Assembly: GCF_026262505.1 (NCBI RefSeq)
Contig: NC_067208.1
Span: forward strand, 7,635,962-7,699,961
Length of the DNA: 64,000 bases
Direction: 5' to 3'
Source: Trichomonas vaginalis G3
Lineage: Eukaryota; Parabasalia; Trichomonadida; Trichomonadidae
Below the pieces are notes generated by a model. That model ran no database searches and was not told the DNA's origin. It saw only the letters and a list, made by a program, of their open reading frames with translations. The position numbers and the translations under genes are program-made. This document shows, piece after piece, positions 28,025 to 38,662 of this stretch (the first letter of the stretch is position 1; the number at the start of each line of letters is the position of its first letter).

Positions 28025-28465
28025 TCAGTAAGGAAACGCAGGAGTTTTACGATTTATTTGAGGAGTAGGTTCTGGTTTAAATGTTGGAGTCGGTTTAGGA
28101 GTTGACTTTTGAACAGGAGTTTGTACTTCCATAGGTTCAGGAGTCATTGAAGGTTTTGCTTGTGAAGGCATTGGAGTTTGTTTAACTTCAGCTACTTCAG
28201 TATTATTTACAACATTTGCTTTATTTCTTTTCAACATCATAACTGCTCCTGCTGTAGCTAGCAAACCTAGTGGGAGACCATATTTTATATAAAGACTTGA
28301 CCAAATGCTATTTTTGACAGCAGCTGGTGGAACACCTAACCTTGGTGAGACTGCTCTTTGCCATTGTGCAGCTCGTAAGAAATATTCAATAGGTGCTCCA
28401 TAATCGTTTGGTAAAGTTTGTTTCATAGATGGTGAAGGTTCACGAGAGCTTGATGAAGAACTCAT
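28025..28465 (-). CDS. Single-pass membrane protein with proline-rich tail, 146 aa
   Basis: Serine-rich start (MSSSSSSREPS), a globular part (EYFLRAAQWQRAVSPRL), one membrane span at about residues 81-101 (LYIKYGLPLGLLATAGAVMM) followed by KRNK, then a long Pro/Thr/Lys tail (TPKPTPTFKPEPTP). It lies just downstream of the probable capsid gene on the same strand. A minor virion membrane protein would fit this place and build; no family motif proves it. Confidence 0.6.
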   Translation of the reverse strand: MSSSSSSREPSPSMKQTLPNDYGAPIEYFLRAAQWQRAVSPRLGVPPAAVKNSIWSSLYIKYGLPLGLLATAGAVMMLKRNKANVVNNTEVAEVKQTPMPSQAKPSMTPEPMEVQTPVQKSTPKPTPTFKPEPTPQINRKTPAFPY

Positions 28466-28495
28466 TTATAAACTTTAAAAATAAACGTTCATCCT

Positions 28496-29833
28496 TTATT
28501 CCTCACTGTCGTCCGTAGCTAAGTTATAGTCATCTAATCTTATTATTGGGATTCCATTAGCACGCACCTGAATGGCAAAGCAACAATCCCTCATAAATCC
28601 AATAAGTGGCTTTGGTACATTTTCAGTTGCTAGTTCAATAGGTCCTTTAACAGACAATTTGTATGTTATTGGAGCAGTAGATGTTTGACCTTGCTGGAAG
28701 CAAAAGTCCACTTCTGTTGGAAAAACCACATAAGAAATGTGTGTTGTCATAGCTATCCCATTTATGTTCCACACTACCATCATCCACAATGACCTCATAA
28801 CATCTTCATTAAATCCAATCATATCATTGTTTGTATTGCAAGCGTTCGCAACCATTTCATAAAATACAGGTCCATATGATTTTTCAGGTTCTGCAGGCAT
28901 ATTTTCCATAAGCTCCCATGGAAAGCTGAAGATATTTAAACTTAGGGTTCTCAAAATTAACATAATAGTTGTCTTTCTTTCTAAATAGTGCCCAAATACT
29001 TTTAACATTAATAGGCGTATAAGCTGCTGTAAATGTTGCACTTGAACTATCTGTATTCTTGAGAATGAACCGTCCATAGGAATCCAATCCATAACTTTAA
29101 CAGGAAAACATAAAGCCTCGTTTGTATAATGTTCTACAAGTTCTGTATAAATGTTAGGGTCTAAAGAGAATGACTTTGGATGAATGAAACATTCATTAAA
29201 ATCCATCTTTGTTCGAAATAGTTGCTGGGTTACAGTTGTAATAGTAACTGTTCCACTAGCTTCTATGCCTTCGTTATCATAGTGAATGGTTCATTCCATG
29301 GAACAAATTTATTTGTCGGTGGATTTGAATCTGAAGCAAATGCAACTTTAAGAGTTGGATTGAAAGCAATGATATCATTTATAGATATAGATGTGCATTG
29401 TAAGCGTCGCTACTGAACTTTACTTTAAGCTGAATGTTTCCTGCAAAAGCTGAATAAATCGAATAGCTTCTAATGGAAGGAATCTTCTAACAGGAATTCT
29501 TAAACGAAGCTTAAAATCAAATGACTTTCCTGCTGTAATTGGACCACTAACAATTTGTCCTGTTCTGCATGTTCCCGAATGACTCCATACATCTTCATGT
29601 CGAGTCTTTGAGAAAACATCTACTTTCTTTATTTGTTCGGTAGTTTGTGAGTTTGAAGTTATATATGCTTCTTCTCTTGCGTTGTCTTGAGAATATACGA
29701 TACGACCATTTGCAAGGATTTGATATCCAGCAACTGCATAGAAAGCGTCATCGAAACCAATCCAAAATCCTGGTGGGTTTGTTTTATTGGAACCTGAACC
29801 AATTTCTTTATCTACAATAAATTGACCTTCCAT
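28496..29833 (-). pseudogene. Probable major capsid protein, several frameshifts
   Basis: About 446 codons from MEGQFIVDKE at 29833. N-terminal part: PGFWIGFDDAFYAVAGYQIL and NGRIVYSQDNAREEAYITS, like the first jelly roll of Polinton capsids. Shifts follow near 29440, 29350, 29060 and 28915; pieces in other frames read IIAFNPTLKVAFASDSNPP, SIWALFRKKDNYYVNFENP and YLQLSMGAYGKY. The last frame has EKSYGPVFYEMVANACNT and ends ...YNLATDDSEE. Size, all-beta look and place in the gene order support a double jelly-roll capsid; no structure check was possible. As given it cannot encode one chain. Confidence 0.55.
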
Positions 29834-29851
29834 TTTATACGTAATGAATGT

Positions 29852-30069
29852 TTATTGTAAAGGTCCAACATATTTTCCACCAGGAGGTGAGAGATTGAAT
29901 GTTACCATGTGTTATCTTTAGCAGTTCCAGGTTGTGATGGAATCTTTGCGTCAGAATATTTTCTATTAGTGTCACCAATTTGAACTGCATTGTCTATGAT
30001 ATCGAAATATGAGCGAATCTGATGAATATGCTCTGCTGGAGTAAATTCGTTTAACTGTTCGTTCTGCAT
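29852..30069 (-). pseudogene. Small capsid-adjacent gene, one frameshift
   Basis: MQNEQLNEFTPAEHIHQIRS, then YFDIIDNAVQIGDTNRKYSD; after about residue 53 the frame stops, and one base over continues VTFNLSPPGGKYVGPLQ to a stop at 29852. About 72 residues in total. It ends 19 bp before the capsid start on the same strand, so likely co-regulated. No family recognised. Confidence 0.5.
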
Positions 30070-30095
30070 GTATTTACTTCGATAAAAATATCTAT

Positions 30096-30529
30096 TTACT
30101 TCATTATTCTCACTCTTCTTCTTGGCATTCGTGGTGGAAGTTGTTTCTTGACATTTTCAATGAACTGTACATTCTCTTTTGTCTCAACTTCTTTCACTGG
30201 TGGGTCAGGATTCTTTGACTCGGTTTGTTTTCAATGAAATTCACGAACTTTGCAATAAGCTCTTGGTTCGTTATTGAAAGTACATCTGGCTTCTTTTCTT
30301 CTGGTTCTATTGACTTTTCAGTTTGAACAGAAGGTTTTATATGGGCTTCGTGGACTTCACCCTTGCCATACACCTTAATGTTGTCGCTTTCTGCATTCGC
30401 TAATGGAACCTTTCTTTTTCTTACGTATATTTTACCATCTTTACTCTGACTTACGTAATAGAAAGGATGTTGTATTCCTCTTGCGTCATTTAATATAATA
30501 GACTCTCGCTCTGATTTTGACAAGCTCAT
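30096..30529 (-). pseudogene. Hypothetical protein with basic beta-core, one frameshift
   Basis: From MSLSKSERESIILNDARG, with FYYVSQSKDGKIYVRKRKVPL, then a charged region; the frame stops at 30194, while one base over it continues with NPDPPVKEVETKENVQF and a basic end PPRMPRRRVRIMK. The basic core resembles those of 9167-9583 and 27741-27977, suggesting a small Maverick-specific fold. The true start is MSLSK, since the upstream extension reads through the divergent promoter. Confidence 0.5.
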
Positions 30530-30574
30530 TTTACATCGGTTAAAGTTTTTAATTTTGTTTTTATCTGCAGTCAA

Positions 30575-30835
30575 ATGACTCAGACAAGCCTACGGACAAG
30601 ACCCAAGGGGTCATAGATGTTGAAGCATTGAAGAAAGAAATTCGTGAGCAAATTTTATCCGAACTGAAGGAACAAAAAACAAGAACAAAAGCCAGAGAGA
30701 CCAAAGAGAAAACTTAGTGAAAAACAACTTGCTGCATTAGCTGCTGGAAGACAAAAGAACCCACGTTTGCTGGCGAAGAAAGCTAGAGAAGAAGCTGAAG
30801 CAAAAGCTAAAGAAGCTGAAGCAAAGAAAGAGTAA
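30575..30835 (+). pseudogene. Lysine/alanine-rich basic protein gene, frameshifted
   Basis: A helical stretch DVEALKKEIREQILSELKEQ, then one base out RPKRKLSEKQLAALAAGRQ and a repetitive KAREEAEAKAKEAEAKKE end. Strongly basic and helical, as expected of a DNA-condensing core protein; that role is inference. The beginning is uncertain: the first ATG (30575) soon meets a stop, so at least two shifts are needed. Confidence 0.45.
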
Positions 30836-30859
30836 ATGGTTTATTTTTATCCGAATTAA

Positions 30860-31715
30860 ATGTATAGACAAATACCTTTAACTGTTGCGTTCAGTAGTGA
30901 AAACCCTGACGTCAAAATAAAGGGGAACAGAGTAACGTTTAAGTTTCCAACAGACTGGATTGTGAACATAAATGAAGAGAAGTACATTGGCATAACATCT
31001 ATGTATATAACACGTGCTTTCAGAAAGGTTGACTTTATACTTCAAGTCGAGATAGAAAATGACGAACAGTCTTTAAGCGCCCAAAACATTCACATATACA
31101 AATACTTTAAAGACGATACAACATTGTTGCAATGTATGATTTCATTTAATGAGATGTTCGAGAAAAAGTTCAACATTGAAGTACAAACTTTACAGCCTTT
31201 ACGTGAGTTTCTTGCACAACTGAAAGAAGAAGGTAGTCAGCCACAACTTATAGACTTTCATTATGAATTTAATGAAAATGAAGATGGAACTCATGACTGT
31301 CAGTTTGTTATATATTCACCATTCAATGAAGTAGCTAAAAGAAAGAAAATCCATTACGTATAAGATTTCAAATCTCTGAACCCAATGAAGACTTCAAGAA
31401 TGTTTTCAATTATGATGCAATGCTTCCGAGGAAAAATGAATTTTCAAAGATTGTAACACCTGGCATTTGGGATAGAAAGCAAGCTATATTATATTCAAAC
31501 TTAAGTAAGGGAGTTGAAAATGAGTTCATTGGTCATACAAGAACTTCACCATTCCAAATCCTAAATACTATAAATTAACTGGCTTCAATCGTGAGTTTTG
31601 GATAGACATGTTCTCCACTCATGACCATAACTGCCCAGTGTTCTTACCTCCAGACCATAAGGACTGTCTCTACATTGAAGCACAACTCTTAAACTCTACC
31701 ATCGCAGTATTGTAA
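30860..31715 (+). pseudogene. Putative minor capsid protein, frameshifted
   Basis: The first 167 residues are open: MYRQIPLTVAFSSENPDVK, then RVTFKFPTDWIVNINEEKYI and GITSMYITRAFRKVDFILQV, a P-x-W-x-I layout shared with the proteins at 26098 and 46677. After 31363 the sequence continues in other frames with RFQISEPNEDFKNVFNYDA, YYKLTGFNREFWIDMF and IEAQLLNSTIAVL. At least two one-base shifts (near 31360 and 31550). Original length about 285 residues. The role is inferred from resemblance within this window. Confidence 0.5.
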
Positions 31716-31819
31716 ATGACCACATGGGCTTCGCCCTTGCGCTAGCGGCTTATTTTTATCACGAATGACCTCATTGCTGACAAAAATAAATGACCTTATT
31801 ATTTTTCTCATTCATGACC
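31716..31819. repeat. GC-rich mini-palindromes between convergent genes
   Basis: GGGCTTCGCCC and GCGCTAGCGGC stand in an otherwise A/T-rich interval with repeated AATGACCT phrases. Similar GCCGC-based palindromes recur through the Mavericks. Confidence 0.6.
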
Positions 31820-34800
31820 TCAGAACTTAAGCTTTCTTATGAATGAAGTCTTAGTCTGAATAGAAAAGTTAAACTTTTCAGCAAAGCAAGGACTAGAAGA
31901 CTTACATAAGTCAAATCCAATCTCTTGACCATCATGAAGTGCTTTGTAAAGTTTCATAACACTGAACTCAGAGTCTTTGTCAAATTTTCCTTGCGGAACC
32001 ATTAAACCTTTATCTTCATCATAGCACTGAGAGTCAGGAAACATTTCATTAGCGGTTAAAGCAATAACATCTTGCTTCACGCCTTTCATTCTGCAGTGAA
32101 ATGCAACTTCATTTAAATCATTCGTGAGTAAGTCTATGTAAGTCTTCTTTCCACAAAATATTGACTTGTATGCTAAACTTTGTTTTCCAGGTTTATTTCT
32201 GCAAAGTCGCTATGAAATTGACCAAGGTTTTTACCAATGAGAACTCTTCCATAACGTTTCTCAAACTCTTCAGCTAAACGAGGGATATCTTCATTGTAGA
32301 GATGCATACTGTCGTATCGCTATAAAAGATGTCCATTCCTAAGTCTTCAGCAGTACAGAATACTTCACACATTATTCTCTTCGACATAGATAGAATATTA
32401 ACACCAAGTGGACAGAAGTTAAAGTGTCTGCAAATGCTTTTCGTTAGCTTGAAAATAGTTTTATCTGAACCATCCAAACCTTCGAACTTCACTATATGGT
32501 TGTAGTTTCTGATGGCATATCTTATAGCATCTTTGTCATTACTATGGTTATTTTTGACTCAATAGGAGATAGAATAGTTTTGCCATAAATACTGTTCAGA
32601 ATGAGCTTTATATTTTCTTGCAAAGGATTTCCTTCTTTCTTATACTTTAACCTTAACTCAAACAACTTCTTTACTTCATCTCTTATTCTAATATCTCTGT
32701 TTCCATCGTAATAGTATCCTTGCAACACTTCACATTTGACACCTTGATATTTTATGAGGTCTTGTAATGTTATATGGTCAACATACATTAAACAGCAAGT
32801 GTTTGAACTTCTGGGAACGTTAAGTTCTGGATTTAGTTCAGGGTCACAAACTATTAAAGGAAAGTGTCTATGTATTCCAATCTCTGTTATCTTAATGAGA
32901 ACAAAGAAGCCAGACATAAACTTTTCACCAATGGGTTCCTTTTGGTCGTCATCGAATAAATGTCTCATGAGATACTCTGTGCTTAACATCTTCATCCTTC
33001 AATACCTTTGGAATCCTTCTAAAGTATAAAGTCTTGCTATAGCTGATGGATATAATGAAACAGCGTCGAAGTCAGCAATGAGTTTCTTTTCGCTCTTTTG
33101 TTTCATGTTATCTGACAGCATACATCTTCCACCTTGAATACATCTGAAATAAATTCTCTTGGTTTATTTGAGAGGTCATATAAATTTCCATTCGGGAAGT
33201 ACACTCTGTTCTCAAAAATTTGTTAGCAATTGAACAAATACTAACGTAGTCATAACGTTTAAATCAAATTCTTTCAATATGTCATTGCGGAACTTAACAA
33301 AACCTTCTCTTAAAATTCTTACATCTTGTTTGCAATAAAATGTGCTATATTTTTCTAAGTCGAAGTGGTTTTCATCTATTCTGCAACCTTTGATGGAATC
33401 TATGTTTTTCATGAATGTATCGCATCCTGGATAAACTTACATGCTTCAGAAATGACACCAGTTCTGTTGTCATTTGCTAACAAAACACTGCTGTAGTAGT
33501 TGTATGGAAATACTTCTTTCGGTCCTGTTTGTAAGTTAAACATAGCAGGAAATAGTTTAAGCTTCTTATTTATAACACTGTAAGAGTCTTTTATAATAAT
33601 TGCCCTTCCTTTATATAAGCCAGTTATTTGCATTGTTCGTGAACCTTTAATGATGGGAGTTCCTTTCACTTCTGTCATGTGTCTTAAGATGAAGTTTATA
33701 TCATAAACTGAGGTTATGGAAATTATTAAACTCTTGTCAGGAAGTCGCTCCAAAAATTCTGTTGCACAGTTCTGACCCCATTGCTTTCACTCACTGAACC
33801 ATCTTCACTGTCGTAAAAGATGTTAAAAGCTTTATGAAAGCCGTCGTGCTACACTCAAAGTCAGCAAGAAAAAACGTGCTCAGGAATGAATTGCACTTAT
33901 TTTTATTTACTTCTTTTGATCGGCTTCTTTCTTCAGTTGTACACAATACTTTGGAGCATATGTCAAATCTTTAAATGGTGCAAGGTTCTGTTTATATAAG
34001 TCAGTCGTATATGTGAAAGTTCTCCATAAGAAATAGGTTCGAAATATTTGCACTCCCACAATGTTTTCATAACATCCCATAGCGGTGTAGTTCTATCATG
34101 CGAACTACATATTTATCTTCTCTCTTTGTATAAATCTTCATCTGTTTCTCAATGTTCATTCCACCACACTCCTTCAAGATTCTATATAGTTGCGAATGAA
34201 TAATGTTGTCATTGGAAGTTCTTTCATTTAGCATGTAGTGGTCTTCAACAAGAAGTAAGTCAATAGTTCGAACAGTTTCACATTCTTTTGTATGTATCTC
34301 TTTATTTCATTATGTCTTGAGTCATTGAAGTAACCAATGGTAACATTAAATGCTATACCTGTTGCGTCAGAAATTTCTTGTACTTTACTTTGAGGAAAGT
34401 CTCTAACACGAATGACTTCTCTCATGTGGTCAAAGTCTCTCCATCTACTCCAGCCTGAATGCAAGCATAAACGAAACAATTGTCTTCTGTCATAAGTGCT
34501 GCAGTTCTTTTGTTCAGTTCATTGAAGATTTGGTAGCGTTCAAGATTTATAGGTAATGTGCAAAGATACTTCCAGAACTGACCGCTTCTTTTCTTATAAA
34601 ACTTCTTTTCACAAGGATTTCATTCCAGAAGTCATCTATAGTCTTGTTTATTCCTTTTGTTTAAGTCTGTTCAATAATTTTTTCTGTCTTTCTGTCAGTG
34701 TGCTTTCATCTCTATATGGTCTCTTTTTTGGTTTGCCTTTCTTTACATCTGACATCGTTAAGCCTTCATATTCTGTTAAATCATACATCTTTATTTCGGT

Positions 34801-35580
34801 AAGATTCTTTATGTTTGTCAAGAAGAAGTCATAGTGCATTTCAACAATACCTGCAGCATTTGCTTCTATCTCTGATATAAAGTTCTCCTTCAAGAGCTGA
34901 TGTAGTAATGTTCCAATATTATTGAGGTTTAACGTAGAACATTCATACTTTCCACCAAGTTTATAACATACCATCCATCTTTGTTGGGAGTTTATTTTAA
35001 TTTTCTCTAAGAGTCTCATGAAAACCTTACCAAAATGTTTGTGTAAGTAGTCTCTGTTTGGTTCATCTAAAGCTTCGATGTTAAAGTCAATGAGTCTATT
35101 GCCTGACTTCACATTTCTCTTCCTATTCTCTTCATCTTTCTTTAACCATCTCTCACCTTCTTTTGGTTTGTCGTCAATGGAACGAATGACATCGTTAGCT
35201 TTGCGAACTTGTTCTATAGCACTTTTAAATATCTCTCTTCTCTGTTGTTTCAGTGTGTCGTCTCTTCTTCTTGTTTCACCAACGTTTGCATTTGTTATGT
35301 CAAACATTTCTCTTCTTACTTCATGAGGTACTGAACGTCTATGATATAAGTCAATAGCAACGTCATTTAAAGGAAAAGTTCTTGCATGGACTTCGTCCTC
35401 GCCGCGTTGCGGCTTTATGAACTCATGAATTCTATCATAACTTATTGCACCATTATAGTCATTGAGGATGTCAGCGAGTGCTTTTTTGTTTGTCGCGTAA
35501 TGTTTTGCAACATCTATGTTAGCTTCTGTAAGAAGTTGTTTTATTTCCGAGTGTTCTAACTTAGACAACTTCCGATACAT
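31820..35580 (-). pseudogene. Protein-primed DNA polymerase B of type-II Maverick, multiply frameshifted
   Basis: About 1250 codons, the usual Polinton length. The N-terminal 310 residues (34648-35580, MYRKLSKLEHSEIK...) match the terminal-protein-like region. Pieces in shifted frames give TEDNCFVYACIQAGVDGE, REVIRVRDFPQSKVQ, an exonuclease III-like FYCKQDVRILREGF, motif B KLILNSIYGKT and motif C IFYSDT. A one-base shift immediately after motif C destroys the DTDS sequence; the other frame continues MHLYNEDIPRLAEEF. At least seven shifts occur between 31820 and 34700. As written the element could not replicate on its own, but see the finding on base-call quality. Confidence 0.82.
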
Positions 35581-35672
35581 CTTTAGTAGGAAATAAAAAA
35601 ATATTTTTTTGAAAAAATTAGATTAGATTTTTTAAAGTTATTTTTCAAAATAATTTTAATATTTTTATTTTA

Positions 35673-36146
35673 ATGAAACACATGCAAGATTGCAAGTTCT
35701 TTTCATACAATGCTCTCGCTACTGCCATCAAGAATGAGTTCAATAATGCTTCAAATGTTAATGTTATCTTTAACAAGAAGTTTGTGAAAGAATCTAAGTT
35801 TGGTCAGTATGTCAAACCATTAGCTATCGTCATTGACCGCAAACGTTATACTTCACAAGAGTTAGCAGTAGTTTTGAAACAAAAGAGTTTCTTCGTGAAT
35901 GTCAAAGATACTCATTATACTGTCATAAAGAACTCTAACATTGACTTCTTCAGTATTGCTTTAAATCTTTCCGAACAGAAAGAATATAAGAAGGGTGAAA
36001 CAAATGTGAAATATTATCCTTCATCTCTGAAGACAATAACGAACAAAGATGTCATACAAAAGTTCTTACCAAAGGTTGAAGAAGCTTCTATTGACATTGA
36101 CGAAGAAAGTGAAATGGTTGAAGAAATAGACCCTGAAGCTATTTAA
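35673..36146 (+). CDS. Hypothetical Maverick protein, 157 aa
   Basis: MKHMQDCKFFSYNALATAIK..., FGQYVKPLAIVIDRKRYTS and an acidic end (SIDIDEESEMVEEIDPEAI). Divergent from the polymerase gene across 92 bp of A/T DNA. The acidic end is like that of 439-858 in copy 1, next to that element's helicase gene. A single-stranded-DNA-binding role would suit the size and acidic tail, but I see no diagnostic motif. Intact, unlike its neighbours to the left. Confidence 0.65.
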   Translation: MKHMQDCKFFSYNALATAIKNEFNNASNVNVIFNKKFVKESKFGQYVKPLAIVIDRKRYTSQELAVVLKQKSFFVNVKDTHYTVIKNSNIDFFSIALNLSEQKEYKKGETNVKYYPSSLKTITNKDVIQKFLPKVEEASIDIDEESEMVEEIDPEAI

Positions 36147-36284
36147 GCAAAAATATATTTTTGAAGAACTGAAGGTGTCACCACGTCACCATGTGTCACC
36201 AGGTTATTTAACTTCTTTTAAAAATGATGACAACATGACATTTTGACAACAGTCCAGGAAATAAATTTTATCGTTAATGTTTAC

Positions 36285-36727
36285 GTTAATGTTTTTCATT
36301 AAATTTGTCAAAGTGCAAATCTTCACTTCGTCAAAAAGTTAATGTTTTTCATTAAATTTTGTCAAAGTGCAAATCTTCACTTCGTCAAAAAGTTAATGTT
36401 TTTCATTAAATTTTGTCAAAGTGCAAATCTTCACTTCGTCAAAAAGTTAATGTTTTTCATTAAATTTTGTCAAAGTGCAAATCTTCACTTCGTCAAAAAG
36501 TTAATGTTTTTCATTAAATTTTGTCAAAGTGCAAATCTTCACTTCGTCAAAAAGTTAATGTTTTTCATTAAATTTTGTCAAAGTGCAAATCTTCACTTCG
36601 TCAAAAAGTTAATGTTTTTCATTAAATTTTGTCAAAGTGCAAATCTTCACTTCGTCAAAAAGTTAATGTTTTTCATTAAATTTTGTCAAAGTGCAAATCT
36701 TCACTTCGTCAAAAAGTTAATGTTTTT
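36285..36727. repeat. 54-bp minisatellite, about eight copies
   Basis: The unit is GTTAATGTTTTTCATTAAAT, then TTTGTCAAAGTGCAAATC, then TTCACTTCGTCAAAAA. Copies are virtually identical; the first lacks one T. Within each unit TCAAAGTG and CACTTCGTCAAA form an imperfect palindrome. The 18-residue repeating ORF is an artefact, because 54 is a multiple of three. Confidence 0.9.
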
Positions 36728-36729
36728 GG

Positions 36730-36945
36730 TTAGTCTTCATATCGATATTTTACAACAGTTCCCCAATGTATAAACTTTTCATACGCTTTTTCATAAGCTT
36801 TATATACCTTCAGAAATTTTGCATAATCTTTAGAAGCATTTAGATATTGTTTAAATGCTTTATATACCTTCAGAAATTTTGCATAATCTTTTACATGTTG
36901 TTCGTTCTCTTCTTCTGTCATGAGTTCCGAATATTCTAAATTCAT
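36730..36945 (-). CDS. Small internally repeated protein, 71 aa
   Basis: MNLEYSELMTEEENEQHVKD, then two copies of DYAKFLKVYKA (an exact 39-bp duplication plus flanks), ending KFIHWGTVVKYRYED. Helical, charged. No family recognised. It begins right beside the minisatellite, so local duplication seems frequent here. Could be expressed behind the TTTTATTTTTTTATAAA leader. Confidence 0.5.
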   Translation of the reverse strand: MNLEYSELMTEEENEQHVKDYAKFLKVYKAFKQYLNASKDYAKFLKVYKAYEKAYEKFIHWGTVVKYRYED

Positions 36946-36999
36946 GTTCTTTCATATGAGATAAAATTTTATAAAAAAATAAAATTAGCTTAGATTTTT

Positions 37000-37827
37000 T
37001 TATTCTTCCTCTTTGAAGTTATCGAAATATTCTGTTATTTTTTCCTTCAGTAATGTTAAGTCTTCTTTGAATGTAAGTATTGTGCAACCTTTGATGTCAT
37101 AGTGTGTTTGAGGAAGAGTATTTTTGACAATTTCTTTTATTTGCTCATTCGGTGTCATTGAAATCGGTAAGTTTTCACGATAGAACCAATTTCTGTCAGA
37201 TTTGTAAATCTTAGCAAGGTCATAAAAGCTCTTGTTGTTTCTTCTGACTAAATGCAACATAACCATATCTCTATCTTCTTCTTTCTCCAACTCTTCAGTA
37301 TATATCATATACTTATAACTCTTTTCCTTTCCTTTTGGTACTGAACGTGGTATTCTTTTCTGTATGCTTTTGTCTTTGGATTCAATGACTTCATCTTTTG
37401 CTTGAAGTTTCTTTTCCATCTCTCCACGTTCTGCTTTATATAGTTCATCTAACATCATGAAAATATAACAAGCATAACGAGGTGAAGCCCACATTGCTAC
37501 AGCATTTACTAAAAGTCTATGAACATAATAACCTTTCAAACCAGGTGCCAAATTCTTGCGATTTTCGTACGGAATCTCTTCCCTCGGTTTTCCGAGGGAA
37601 GCAATCATATGAGGAAATTCTTCTAAAAGTTCTTTTGCCTGTTGGTTTTCAAACCAATGATATGCTTGCTTTGTAGAAAGAAGAGCGTTCATTATACTTT
37701 GCATTTGGTACATATCGTCTTTGACCGAACGAATGAGACGTAACTGTTTGTTATACTGTATGTATTCGTATTCTTCATTTATGGCTTCATGAACGATAGC
37801 AGTTGTTGTGTTCTCTGATGTTGACAT
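37000..37827 (-). CDS. KilA-N domain protein
   Basis: 275 residues from MSTSENTTTAIVHEA. YYVHRLLVNAVAMWASPRYA is the KilA-N core; a charged coil (EMEKKLQAKDEVIESKDKSI) and a conserved C-terminal domain (RRNNKSFYDLAKIYKSDRNW, LPQTHYDIKGCTILTF) follow. Closely related to 2253-3077 in the type-I element, although the rest of these Mavericks is very different, which points to exchange of this gene. The one divergent stretch (between FENQ and ENRK) carries the palindrome TCCCTCGG/CCGAGGGA in the coding sequence. Confidence 0.85.
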   Translation of the reverse strand: MSTSENTTTAIVHEAINEEYEYIQYNKQLRLIRSVKDDMYQMQSIMNALLSTKQAYHWFENQQAKELLEEFPHMIASLGKPREEIPYENRKNLAPGLKGYYVHRLLVNAVAMWASPRYACYIFMMLDELYKAERGEMEKKLQAKDEVIESKDKSIQKRIPRSVPKGKEKSYKYMIYTEELEKEEDRDMVMLHLVRRNNKSFYDLAKIYKSDRNWFYRENLPISMTPNEQIKEIVKNTLPQTHYDIKGCTILTFKEDLTLLKEKITEYFDNFKEEE

Positions 37828-37849
37828 TTCTGTCTTTACATACAAAATA

Positions 37850-38190
37850 AAAAAATAAATAAAAATAAAACTAACTTTATTTTTCTGTGATAAAGAAATG
37901 TTAAAAATTCATGGTTACATATGTGAAAAGAAGTCACGAACAAATGAAGGTCATAAGATTCAGCACATAATTCTGAATTGAATGGTGTGTCATACATGTC
38001 AAACCGTCAAGAATTGAAGGAGATACGAGGCTATAAAGATTTTGGATATTTTCTGACACACACCCTGAGGGAAAAGTGACAAAACACGACGATAGAAAAA
38101 GTGACAAAATGGGAGAAAGTTGTTCCCCGACCAAAATGCAATCATGTTGAAAAAGTGACATTTGTAAAGTTGGACGATAGGATTTCCTGA
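37850..38190. other. Intergenic DNA with GTGACA boxes
   Basis: No credible gene. Contains three or more AAAAGTGACA phrases (near 38077, 38099 and 38151), one with a following TTT. Long minus-strand ORFs here run into the repeats at 38194 and are not supported. Confidence 0.5.
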
Positions 38191-38193
38191 AAA

Positions 38194-38426
38194 AGTGCAA
38201 GACTTGTCTTGAATCAGGACAAGATTTGTCTTGAAAAAATACAAGACTTGTTCTGAAAAAATACAAGACTTGTCTTGAATCAGGACAATTGTTCTCAAAT
38301 TTGAGAACTTTACAAGAAAAACTGACTAAAAAGTGCAAGTCTTGTTCTGAATCAGGACAAGATTTGTCTTGAAAAAATACAAGACTTGTTCTGAAAAAAT
38401 ACAAGACTTGTCTTGAATCAGGACAA
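38194..38426. repeat. Duplicated CAAGACTTGTCTTG palindrome cluster
   Basis: A block of about 95 bp with phrases GTGCAAGACTTGTCTTG, AATCAGGACAAGATTTGTC and AAATACAAGACTTG is present twice (about 38194-38288 and 38331-38426). Each is a mosaic of small palindromes. No gene. Confidence 0.75.
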
Positions 38427-38662
38427 AACTTTACAAAATGTAAACCTTACATAACCGTTTCTATCGTACATGATATTTAGTTGACATTGTAAACTATCTT
38501 CATGTAAAGTATGGCGGTTTGAAACCGTCGGGAACCTTCACTTTTTTGACGAACTTTCCGCAGCAATTTTTGGAATTTTGTGAAAACTCAACGGTTTGAC
38601 ACATGCCATATGTCATTTTACTCAGAATTTTGTGCTGAATTCAGCAAAAATAATGAGTTCAT

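Noticed and set aside
36342-36773. Open frame of 18-residue repeats, and possible CRISPR-like array
   Set aside because: The frame exists only because the 54-bp unit is a multiple of three. There are no variable spacers, so it is a minisatellite, not a CRISPR array.
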